Source: Microcaldota archaeon (GTDB lineage Archaea > Micrarchaeota > Micrarchaeia > Anstonellales > Bilamarchaeaceae). From it: a stretch of DNA of 42,335 nt. Shown here one piece after another: positions 33,676 to 40,957 of this stretch. Both the position numbers and the translations under genes were made by a program. The stretch's first letter is position 1, and every line of letters begins with the position of its first letter. The notes beneath the pieces were generated by a model. It had not been told where the DNA came from. It ran no database searches and was given only the letters and a program-made list of their open reading frames with translations. Location: contig JACRGB010000037.1 of the NCBI GenBank assembly GCA_016212505.1, positions 1 to 42,335 on the forward strand. Reading direction: 5' to 3'.

Positions 33676-34202
33676 GTGTACTCTCACCCGCGACGAGCCT
33701 GTTACCTCCAGGGTAGCTTGTCTGACAGTTTGAATTCCCATCGAAAGAATTTCAAAGTTCGTTATACCCGACTTTCGTCTCTGCGTTCTACGCTTTTAAG
33801 AACACAGTCAGCCCAGCATTTGTTATTAACCCTCTACTCCCGATTTCTGACCGGGATGAGCTGAGCATTGGGCGCCCTTGTTTCTTTATCGAGGGCGTAC
33901 CGCCCCAGCCAAACTATCCACCTGACGCTGTTCTCTTTCGAGTAAGCGATACAAAATCTGCTAAGTGGTGTAACACTTTCGCCTATTTGCAACCCGGGAG
34001 CTGCAACATAACGGCTCCCACTTACGCTTGGTAGCAAACTTCGTACCACAACATCAGGCTATAGTAAAGCTCCATGGAGTCTTCGTTTCCCTCTGGGAGA
34101 TGCCGGCATCTTCACCGGCGAGTGATTTCACCAGGTCCTAGGTAGGGACAGTGGGAGTGTCGTTACGTCATTCATGCAAGCCGCCAATTAAGCGGCGAGG
34201 TA

Positions 34203-34343
34203 TTGCGTCAAGGCCATATTCAATTAATTTTAATCGAACAATGGCGAGGACTCTACGCGCTGTTTTGCGACTTGCTTTACAGAATAACTCTGTACGCGAC
34301 TCTCAAGGCATCCTCCATACAAAAGTATGAAACATGGCCTTGT
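34203..34343 (-). other. BHB-type 23S rRNA intron next to helix 71 (141 nt)
   Basis: In the transcript, exon GCGU pairs with intron ACGC as the 4-bp central helix. Bulges are AAA and AAU, the intron helix is CAAGGCCAU/AUGGCCUUG (9 bp) and the outer helix AGGU/ACCU. Cutting after the second bulge base joins AGGUAGCGUAA to UACCUCGCCGC, which matches the archaeal consensus GGUAGCGUA-R-UACCUUGCCGC (about E. coli 1938/1939). The intron interior has three hairpins and no protein-coding frame. Confidence 0.9.
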
Positions 34344-34354
34344 TTACGCTACCT

Positions 34355-34390
34355 GTCTCCTTTATTAAGAGCGTTCTGCTCCTCTTTTAT
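34355..34390 (-). other. BHB-like 23S rRNA intron between H69 and H71 (36 nt)
   Basis: Exon CUCU pairs with intron GGAG (4 bp, one G-U). Bulges are UAA and ACA, and the outer helix is ACC/GGU. Cutting after the second bulge base joins GACCCUCUUA to AGGUAGCG, restoring the universal CUUAAGGUAGCG (about E. coli 1927/1928). The intron holds a near-duplicate CUCUUAAUAAARGAG twice. The intron-side helix is less adjacent than in the others, so the BHB is relaxed. Confidence 0.75.
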
Positions 34391-34405
34391 TAAGAGGGTC
34401 AGAGT

Positions 34406-34453
34406 TAGGAGTTATAATTTTCAAACCCAAGACTGGGAACTGAAAACAATAAT
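34406..34453 (-). other. BHB-type 23S rRNA intron in the helix 69 loop (48 nt)
   Basis: Exon GGGG pairs with intron CUCC (one G-U) as the 4-bp central helix. Both bulges read UAA. The intron helix UUAU/AUAA follows directly, then UUUUC/GAAAA. Cutting after UA in each bulge joins GGGGGUA to ACUCUGACCCUC, giving helix 69 as GGGGG-UAACUCUGA-CCCUC. The stem shows a compensatory G-C for the A-U in Haloarcula. The insertion splits the loop that forms inter-subunit bridge B2a, about E. coli 1912/1913. Confidence 0.85.
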
Positions 34454-34766
34454 TACCCCCGCTCTTTACCAGCCCTTCTTCCGATTGAAATCGGCGTTCA
34501 GGTACTAGCAGTGAGCAGACGTCAGCCACCATACGCACCCTTTCGGGTCTGCGGTGACCTGTGTTTTTGGTAAACAGTCGCACTCCCCTTGTTACTAAGA
34601 CCTCCGCATTACTCATGCGAAGGCACCCCTTATCCCTAAGTTACAGGGCTAACTTGCCGAGTTCCCTTACCTAAGTTTCCCTGCCACATCTTAGCCTTTT
34701 CAGCTAGAGCACCTGTACTGGTTCTTGGTACGATTATGAAAGGTCGTTCCATTCTCCTGTACGATT

Positions 34767-34834
34767 GAGTTTCCAGTTTTCTGTTTCCGGTTTCCAGTTA
34801 CGTTACTGGGAACTCGAAACTCGAGACTGTAAAC
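34767..34834 (-). other. 23S rRNA expansion segment in the helix 58 region
   Basis: A low-complexity stretch on the minus strand repeats ACUGGAAAC, CGGAAAC and ACUGGAAAC and folds as GAGUUUC/GAAACUC with inner CCAGU/ACUGG. The region is variable in length in archaea. No BHB could be drawn that restores a recognisable consensus, so I regard it as an expansion, not an intron. Confidence 0.5.
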
Positions 34835-36472
34835 CCAATTTTCATGGGCCCCTGGATTCAATTTTGTTACCCCTACAAGTTTTGTCCGCTTCTCCTCACA
34901 ATGAGACTCCACGGAGTTACTCTTTTCAGACGGCTTGATGCCGCAAAACATATCCAAAGGCGTCAGAGAAATGGCCGCATTACTGCAAACCTACTTCCAT
35001 AGGACCGGAATATTAACCGGTTTCCCTAATTTCGACTAGTCGGAGTTACCTCAAGTCTTAGGATCGCCTAACCCTCAGCTGAAGAACGTGGCTGAGGAAT
35101 CCTTGCTCTATAAGATGTATGGAATTCTCGTCCATATTTGCTGCTACTAACATCAGGATATTCGTAACAGGCCGCTCCACACGTCGTTACCGACGTGCTT
35201 CGAGGCGACCCGTTCGCCCCCTTAACCAATGTTTTTTACATTGATGAGGTATCGGAAGCTGGTTTGAGCCCCGTGAATTTTCAGAGTCTGCACTCTCGAT
35301 CGGTCCGCTATTACGCGTTGTTTAAAGGGTGGCTGCTTCTAAGCCTACCTCCCGATTGTTTTAGAATGGAGACTCGTTCCAGATTAACACTTAACCAGCA
35401 TTTAGGGCCCTTAGCCTCATGTACGGTCGTTCCCGTAAGGGACCACAGACTTACTCCGTAATCCCGACTGCCTCCTTCTACGTAGATATAGCATTCGGAG
35501 TTTGAGAAGATGGCGACCCCTTTCGGAGCCAATCCGCCTAATCGGTGCTCTACCGCTATATCTTACTCCAGAGACGCTGTCCTGAGAGACATTTCAGAGG
35601 GAACCCGCTATCGCCGTGTTCGACAGGACTATCACCCCTACACCCAAGTCACCTAAGAGGAATATACCATCAATAGTTGCGGACCTCCATCATTCGTCAG
35701 AATGACTTCATCCTGCTCGGGCGTAGTTCACTACGGCTTCGGGTCTACTCAGAGTGACTGATCGCGAATTACCACGACATCCCTGGCCCTTGCGGGTTGC
35801 GGAATATTGCTTTCGCTTCGACTTTCGTCTCGCCACGCCAAATAACTCCCTGACTCTTGCTTCGAGAAGAAAGATTTGACACTGGTTAATCCGTGTCGGA
35901 ATTCCCGTTGCCAGAAACACCTACCACAGACCTGCCCTTTGATGCCAAACCATTCTGTAACCACTTAATTTCAGGTTCTTTTCACACTCATTCCTGAGTG
36001 CTTTTCAGCATTCGCTCGCGCTACTGATTCGCTATCGGTCTTATGCCTCATATTTAGATTTAGGGCTCGATAGCCCCATGTTCATGCCCCCTATCCAGAG
36101 GACACTACTCTTCTTGGATCGTTCCCTCGTGCTTCACTTACGAGACTGTTACTCGCTATGGTGTCGTATTCCAGCGGACTTCAGTTCACACAAAGGATAC
36201 TCCCCGCCACATCTACCACCTGGTTACCCAAATGGAATTCAGCTAGATCTAACCGGCTTTCACTCGCTGTTACTAACCGGATCACAATTGTTTTCTTTTC
36301 CACCCCCTACTAAGATGCTTCATTTCGGGGGGTTGCTACACATTACTGTGTTCAGACAGACCCCTGGATCAAAGACTGCGTGCGTCTACCCAGGGCGTTT
36401 CGCCGCTTGCCGCGTGTCCGTGCGGGCATAAGCCAAGCCATCCACTAAGTGGCGTGTATTACAGCATATGGT

Positions 36473-36720
36473 TTATTATTTTTATCACAGACGAATTTCT
36501 TCAAATTCGTCATTGTGTGAAATTCTTGCGAATTTCACACTTGTCAAGATCCTTAACAGATCTCAACATCTCCAGAATTATTAGACTCTAATTTTCTGAA
36601 TCTACTTTCCTGCTATCACTTCACACGCATGAATTTCTCTCCAAATGGAGAGAGACATAGGATACTCTAAGTAGATACATCATTGCACCCATCGAGAGAT
36701 GAGTACTCGTAGACTAAATA
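36473..36720 (-). other. Pre-23S leader with hairpins
   Basis: This 250-nt leader runs from the predicted start near 36720 to the mature 5' end. It has two perfect hairpins at 36490-36511 (GACGAATTT/AAATTCGTC) and 36515-36540 (GTGTGAAATTC/GAATTTCACAC). The processing-stem arm TTCCTGCTATC lies at 36607-36617 and the inner arm CTCCAGAATT at 36570-36579. Between the arms is a 27-nt extra hairpin (AGATTC/GAGTCT). No gene is seen here on either strand. Confidence 0.65.
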
Positions 36721-36742
36721 GGTTCTATTATGTACTATGAAC

Positions 36743-36762
36743 TTATTTATAAAGGTTTCGGC
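36743..36762 (-). promoter_or_regulatory. 23S rRNA promoter (BRE and TATA)
   Basis: The minus strand reads CCGAAAC (BRE-like, 36756-36762) then CTTTATAAATAA (36743-36754). Transcription should start near 36720, so the 23S gene is a single-gene unit. Confidence 0.65.
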
Positions 36763-36825
36763 GAAAACTGCGGTTTTTTGTTAGTCGCAGCAATCGAAGA
36801 CGCTGCCTGATATACAAACCGATAG

Positions 36826-36844
36826 GATTAAAAATCTTTTAATC
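36826..36844 (+). promoter_or_regulatory. Palindrome over the promoter of the AbiE-like operon
   Basis: GATTAAAA-ATC-TTTTAATC overlaps the AT-rich sequence about 26 nt upstream of ATG 36857, where TATA is expected. Such a palindrome over the promoter fits autoregulation, as is common in toxin-antitoxin operons. This is inference. Confidence 0.45.
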
Positions 36845-36856
36845 TTATAGGTCTGT

Positions 36857-37525
36857 ATGAATATATTTGAAAAATGGTCCTGGATAAAAAGAAACTGGCC
36901 ATACATTATTGAAGAAGCAGACAAACTCGGCTTGGTATTTGTAGGCGGAACAGCGCTCAGTCTTATCCTTTTTGAAGAATACCGGGCATCTGAGGATATT
37001 GATCTTTACAATCCGAATTCCAAAGGAATAGATAATCCTAACGGCAAGAGTGAAGAAGAATTGATCATTCAACTATCTGATAAATTAAGCAAAAAAGGGT
37101 TTGATATTAAGAAAATAGATGGGAATTCTGCTTATGTTGGGCCTAATATCAAAATTGAAATTTTTTATGATGGCACTCCTTTTCAAAAAATTGAGAGAGT
37201 AAAAATGAGCGATATCAAAGTTCCAGTGTTTGATATCGGAACTTATGCCAAAATGAAAATGGCTGCTCTTCTATGCAGAACGATTTACGATCCAAGGGAT
37301 TTGGTTGACGTTTTTATCATTCAAAAAAACACGAAATTGCCTTTTCCAGACAGGGATTGTAGCATCATAGAAAACTCTTTAGAAGAGCGCATAAAAGAGA
37401 TAAGTAAAACTAGAAAAGAAGATCTTGCCCTTTTTCAAAGCAAAGAGCAGATCGATTCCCTTCCATATCCAGATTTCGAAAAATTCAAGAGGTGGTTAGT
37501 TGAGTGGCTATCCGGATTTTGTTAA
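36857..37525 (+). CDS. AbiEii-like nucleotidyltransferase toxin
   Basis: The N-terminal block FVGGTALSLILFEEYRASED followed by IDLY gives the AbiEii nucleotidyltransferase signature (GGTAL...R.SeDiDl; the two Asp bind metal). Later blocks include IKIEIFYDGTPF and FDIGTYAKMKMAALLCRTIY (family '~~~~~~~~~l~a~K~~Al~~R...rDl~D'). Members of this family act as toxins in type IV toxin-antitoxin systems, some by adding nucleotides to tRNA 3' ends. The gene is divergent from the 23S gene and overlaps the next gene by 26 nt, so they are co-transcribed. Confidence 0.88.
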   Translation: MNIFEKWSWIKRNWPYIIEEADKLGLVFVGGTALSLILFEEYRASEDIDLYNPNSKGIDNPNGKSEEELIIQLSDKLSKKGFDIKKIDGNSAYVGPNIKIEIFYDGTPFQKIERVKMSDIKVPVFDIGTYAKMKMAALLCRTIYDPRDLVDVFIIQKNTKLPFPDRDCSIIENSLEERIKEISKTRKEDLALFQSKEQIDSLPYPDFEKFKRWLVEWLSGFC

Positions 37526-38087
37526 AAAATTCAAGCAAGGAAGTTTTGTAAGTTCCTCGGAATTATCAAGGAAAATCAGCCTGCCTAAGGCCCTCTCTTC
37601 GCTTTATATAATTCCGACCTTTTTCAGAGGCACTTACTATATTCCATCATTACGAGAGAGAAAAGGTCAATTTATCGATCGGCCAATGGAATTTTTTTCC
37701 AATCTTTTTAATTTTGTATATGGCAGGAAAAACTGGTACTGGGCACTCAGCACTGCTGCAAGATATTATGGGAGTGAATGGAGTGCAACAAAAATCCTGG
37801 AATTAGTTTGCGTAAAAGAATCAAAAACAATTGATGTTTTAGGCAGAGTAGTTTCACTTGAGAAAAAAACCTCCTACCGCTCAAAAATATTGTCAAAAAT
37901 GCTTTCTTCTTTGAGCATAAACCTCATAGTAGTTCACAAAGGAAAAAAGAATTTTCTAAATGAAATAAAAATTGACGATGAGCTTGGCCCTGTAGCTACC
38001 AAAGATCGACTAAGAAAAGATGTGGAGTTTTTTATCTCTAAAACTAAAATTTTATCCTTGAGAAGGCTTTATAGAAAATATCGTTAG
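37500..38087 (+). CDS. AbiEi-like antitoxin/partner of the nucleotidyltransferase
   Basis: The 195-residue product opens at TTG 37500, with GAGGTGG just upstream inside the toxin gene. GSFVSSSELSRKISLPKALS looks like a winged helix-turn-helix, and RKNWYWALSTAARYYGSEWS resembles the AbiEi_4 antitoxin core ('~~Yyis~~sAl~~hG'). The basic C-terminal region (KTKILSLRRLYRKYR) may bind nucleic acid. Gene order toxin then partner is the reverse of the classic abiEi-abiEii. The pairing rests on overlap and these features. Confidence 0.65.
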   Translation: MSGYPDFVKKFKQGSFVSSSELSRKISLPKALSSLYIIPTFFRGTYYIPSLRERKGQFIDRPMEFFSNLFNFVYGRKNWYWALSTAARYYGSEWSATKILELVCVKESKTIDVLGRVVSLEKKTSYRSKILSKMLSSLSINLIVVHKGKKNFLNEIKIDDELGPVATKDRLRKDVEFFISKTKILSLRRLYRKYR

Positions 38088-38182
38088 AAATGTAACCAAA
38101 AACGAAAAACATTTTGATAAAATCTCCGAATTGAAAGTTATAACTTATTAATCATTTTAATGACTAAAACAGAGTTTAAAAA

Positions 38183-38644
38183 TTATTCATTTTTTCTTGA
38201 ATCTCTAAAAGATTTAAATGAAAAAAAAGCAGCAAGTGCAGCAAAAAATTCAAAGGTTGCCGCTGCAGGAGTTTCTGTATCCTGCTCTCTCGCAAAATAA
38301 TTCGCCCGATCGCGTAGGTTCTTGACTTTAATTTGGTCTATTTCTTCTGCTCCGCCTTCACATGGTTTATCGCTTACTTTTACCAGAATCGTCGGCACTT
38401 TGATTATTCTTCTTGAATCAAAAAGTGCTTTTGGTTTGCTATTTGGCAACATGTTCGTTCCAGAAACTTCTTCTATTTTTCTGCAGCCCCGACGATTAAT
38501 ATCTTCAACAGCAAGCGCATATCCAGCTGCTTGTGTTTTTCTGAAATGGCGCTCAAGCATGGTGTGGCCTGCTGAAAAAGCCCCTGCCGCAGAAACAGCT
38601 GCAAGAATCACTCCAAAAGCAGCATTTACCCTTCGATTATTCAT
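38183..38644 (-). CDS. Small protein with N-terminal signal/TM and C-terminal hydrophobic segment
   Basis: About 153 residues from ATG 38644; a TATA box (38675-38683) predicts a start near 38653, which excludes the upstream ATG 38662. The N-terminal hydrophobic segment AAFGVILAAVSAAGAFSAGH is a signal peptide or anchor. A polar domain with two Cys (RRGCRKIEEV and SDKPCEGG) follows. The C-terminal ATFEFFAALAAFFSFKSFRD may be a second anchor. Family unknown. Confidence 0.65.
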   Translation of the reverse strand: MNNRRVNAAFGVILAAVSAAGAFSAGHTMLERHFRKTQAAGYALAVEDINRRGCRKIEEVSGTNMLPNSKPKALFDSRRIIKVPTILVKVSDKPCEGGAEEIDQIKVKNLRDRANYFAREQDTETPAAATFEFFAALAAFFSFKSFRDSRKNE

Positions 38645-38844
38645 TTTGTTCACAATTAGCATATAAAAACAACCTTTTATAAAGTTTAAATTTCTCTGCG
38701 GCCTAATTTACTCAAATTGGATATTTAACCAATTTTTAGCTATTTTTATGTTATTTTCACTAATTTTAGCAATTCAAATATCTAAAATAATGCATTTGCC
38801 TTTCTTTTTCTGTTATTACGTTATATTTACTGTAAAAGCATGGG

Positions 38845-38855
38845 TTTAAATATAA
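38845..38855 (+). promoter_or_regulatory. TATA box of the kinase gene
   Basis: TTTAAATATAA is centred 26 nt before ATG 38876, predicting a leaderless mRNA. Confidence 0.55.
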
Positions 38856-38875
38856 CCTCAGCGTAAATAAGTAAT

Positions 38876-39856
38876 ATGCAATCCCCCAGCAGACTTCATA
38901 CGAGCCTAGCTAAAACAATAGCATCAGGCGATTCAGTATCTCCCAGGCCATCCGGTCCACCACCTAGATTCATATTTAAGCCTACTATGGACGCTCCGTT
39001 AATTGTTGATATTAGGCATCCAATAGGTGCAGGTGGATTGTCAGTTGTATACCCTGCTAGGGTTTTATGTAGCAACAGAAAACTGGCAGTTAAACATCTT
39101 AAACCCGAATTAAGGGGAAATCAGTTCGCTGTCCAAGGTTTTGTAAGGGAAGCTAAGATCTTAGATCATCTTAATCGAGAATTAGCACGGTTATATCCTG
39201 GTACTGATTCAAATCCACGCCCCATCCCACAATCATATGGCCTTATCGAACTAAATGGCCACTTGTTTTCGGTACTTGAACTTCTTGATGGTTCAGACCT
39301 TACGTATCATTTGCCACATCTTTCTACGCGGGAAACTGTGGCATTGGGAATAGAAACACTAGATGCTCTTGAGCTTATCCATGCGCTGGGAGTTTTACAC
39401 CATGACCTAAAACCTTCAAACGTATTCCTTCATGGACCCGGAGGGCATCCAAAGATTTTAGATTTTGGGGTTTCGAGATTTGCACAGGATAGGGAAGTTC
39501 CAGCTACTATAGAAGGTACGCCTGCTTATCTTGCACCTGAACGTGCTAATTGTGAGCCAGGAAGCAGACTTTCAGATTTGTATTCTTTTGGAGTTATGTT
39601 ATACGAGCAAATAACCGGAAGATTGCCATTTATACCGACTGCTTCTGAAGAAAATGCTGCAAACCTCCAACTTGTATCCATGCACCTTCACGAACCTCCT
39701 GCGTTTGCCTCTGTGTACAATCCTTTACTTCCGGACGCTTTAGTTAAGTTAGTTTCAGGATTGCTTGCAAAAAACCCTAACGACCGGCCAGCAACTGCCG
39801 CTGCAGTTAAAAGAGAACTTGAAGGCATACTTCCCGAGATTTCTCAACCAGATTAA
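38876..39856 (+). CDS. Hanks-type (PknB-like) serine/threonine protein kinase
   Basis: A complete eukaryote-like kinase domain of about 280 residues. The glycine loop is IGAGGLSVVY (50-59). The invariant Lys is K73 in LAVKHL and the helix C Glu is E92. The catalytic loop LHHDLKPSNVF (HHD for HRD; D177, N182) is followed by DFG (196-198), APE (220-222), the SDLYSFGVMLYE Asp, and the late Arg in NPNDRPATA. A disordered Ser/Pro-rich N-terminus of about 35 residues precedes it. There is no transmembrane helix or PASTA domain, so it is soluble. Sequence style is bacterial, and transfer is plausible. Confidence 0.93.
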   Translation: MQSPSRLHTSLAKTIASGDSVSPRPSGPPPRFIFKPTMDAPLIVDIRHPIGAGGLSVVYPARVLCSNRKLAVKHLKPELRGNQFAVQGFVREAKILDHLNRELARLYPGTDSNPRPIPQSYGLIELNGHLFSVLELLDGSDLTYHLPHLSTRETVALGIETLDALELIHALGVLHHDLKPSNVFLHGPGGHPKILDFGVSRFAQDREVPATIEGTPAYLAPERANCEPGSRLSDLYSFGVMLYEQITGRLPFIPTASEENAANLQLVSMHLHEPPAFASVYNPLLPDALVKLVSGLLAKNPNDRPATAAAVKRELEGILPEISQPD

Positions 39857-39918
39857 CCTGCAAATTGACTGTTACTAAAAAAAGCTTAGATGCGTGTTTT
39901 GACTTTTCACTTTTTCTT

Positions 39919-40884
39919 TTATCTCAATTTTATCTCCATTATTTCCTCTACTGTCTTTACCCTTGCAATGCTGTTCCTTATTGATGCTGCACTGGGAGAT
40001 CCGGAAACAAAATTTATTGCCTTTAATTTTACATCCTTTAACTCCGGCTCGCCGGCATAATTTCTGTGAAGCTCAAGATATTCAAGAAGCAATTCCATTT
40101 TCTCTTCAATTGTTTTTGGTTTTAAGTTAGAAAACATCTTCGGGTTACTCATTGCAGAGCGTGCAACCATAAAAGAATCACAAAACCCTTCTTTAACTAA
40201 CTTTTCACCTTCGCTCGCAGTGGTTATGTCTCCATTGCCAACAATTGGCACGTTACTTTCGGATTTTATAGCCTTTATCAGTTCCCAATCAGCAGATCCG
40301 GAATATCCTGCTCCTGCAGTTCGTCCGTGAATAATAATAAACGAAACTCCTGCTTGCTCGAGCTGCTTGCAAATTGCGAGAGTATCTGTAAAATTGTTTT
40401 TAATCCGGATTTTTACGCTAATTGGAATTTCATTATCGCTTATTTTCTCGATGGATTTTTTTATTGTATCGTAAATTCTATCGAATTTCCGCTGCTGAAA
40501 AATTTTTGCAAAATTTTTCATTTCCTTAATTGAATTAACGATCTTATCCGGGTGGTGGAGCAGTGCGCTTCCTCCACCACTGTTCATAGTCCTTGCTGAT
40601 GGGCAGCCGCAATTGAGGTTTAGCCACGAAATAAATGGAAATGCATCCACAATCCGCTTGGCAGCAAGTCCCATGTCTTTTGGGTCCTGACCAACTAACT
40701 GGACACCTATATTCTTCTCATCAGGATGCGCGTCAACTATTTTCGTTTTTTCCTCTTTATTTGCGATTGCGGTTGAATTAACTAAGGGAACGCAGGTTGC
40801 AACTGCGCCATATTTTTGGCAGAGTAAGCGAAATGGAAGATTAGAATAATTGTCGATTGGTGAAAGGAAATTCGAATAGACCAT
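39919..40884 (-). CDS. dus: tRNA-dihydrouridine synthase (Dus) with a hairpin-encoded insertion
   Basis: Flavoenzyme reducing uridines of tRNA to dihydrouridine. SPIDNYSNLPFRLLCQKYGA at the N-terminus, NLNCGCPS (catalytic Cys 94), ISVKIRIK, FIIIHGRTAGAGYSGSADWE and VPIVGNGDI are family motifs. Residues about 122-139 (KNFAKIFQQRKFDRIYDT) are extra. They lie between the helix after the catalytic loop and ISVKIR and are encoded by two hairpins (40473-40488 and 40496-40520). One of these has the same core as a hairpin near 18368. Length of 321 residues is therefore about 25 longer in this region than usual. The insertion keeps the frame. Confidence 0.94.
   Translation of the reverse strand: MVYSNFLSPIDNYSNLPFRLLCQKYGAVATCVPLVNSTAIANKEEKTKIVDAHPDEKNIGVQLVGQDPKDMGLAAKRIVDAFPFISWLNLNCGCPSARTMNSGGGSALLHHPDKIVNSIKEMKNFAKIFQQRKFDRIYDTIKKSIEKISDNEIPISVKIRIKNNFTDTLAICKQLEQAGVSFIIIHGRTAGAGYSGSADWELIKAIKSESNVPIVGNGDITTASEGEKLVKEGFCDSFMVARSAMSNPKMFSNLKPKTIEEKMELLLEYLELHRNYAGEPELKDVKLKAINFVSGSPSAASIRNSIARVKTVEEIMEIKLR
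40473..40520. repeat. Two hairpins inserted in the dus coding sequence
   Basis: AAATTC-TATC-GAATTT (40473-40488) and TGAAAAATTTT-TGC-AAAATTTTTCA (40496-40520). The second is GCTGAAAAATTT...AAATTTTTCA, the same core as at 18366-18390. Together they code for the extra segment of Dus. Confidence 0.7.
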
Positions 40885-40957
40885 TTAGCCACATCGTTTA
40901 ATAGCAATAAAAACAAGAACGATAAAACTTTTAGCGCGATGTTTAACGTAATGCACT

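Larger units (their letters stand above)
33134..36472 (-). rRNA. rrl: 23S ribosomal RNA, free-standing, with five intron-like insertions
   Basis: Read on the minus strand, the 5' end (CCAUAUGCUGUAAUACAC, then AGUGGAUGGCUUGG) pairs with the 3' end (CAUAUGG), forming helix 1. Conserved landmarks appear in order: GAGUGAAAGCCGG, CGCGUAAUAGCGGACCGAUC (GTPase centre), CUUUACUAUAGCCUGAUG, CUACCCUGGAGGUAACAGGC (peptidyl-transferase), GAGCUGGGUUCAGUACGUCG and AGUACGAGAGGAAC (sarcin-ricin loop). Length is 3339 nt with, and about 2982 nt without, the five BHB introns listed below. No 16S, 5S or tRNA gene lies within reach on either side. The promoter is at 36743-36762 and leader and trailer pair. Ends are estimated from helix 1. 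Confidence 0.95.

Noticed and set aside
34203-34343. Homing endonuclease gene in the largest rRNA intron
   Set aside because: At 141 nt the intron is far too short, and no LAGLIDADG or other motif is present.
34203-34453. Group I or group II intron as the explanation for the insertions
   Set aside because: No conserved catalytic core could fit in 36-141 nt, whereas BHB geometry fits each junction.
34406-34453. Alternative reading in which helix 69 is GGGG-UAAUUAUAA-CUCC with a 35-nt loop insertion
   Set aside because: It gives a shorter linker than any consensus and no BHB. The 48-nt solution gives the full-length archaeal sequence and a proper BHB.
33237-36431. Several open frames of 70-120 codons on both strands inside 33.2-36.5 kb
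   Set aside because: They lie within the 23S rRNA gene; the RNA landmarks explain the sequence.
33134-36472. 23S gene as a pseudogene because of its many insertions
   Set aside because: Exon sequences keep the conserved peptidyl-transferase, GTPase-centre and sarcin-ricin elements, with compensatory changes in stems.
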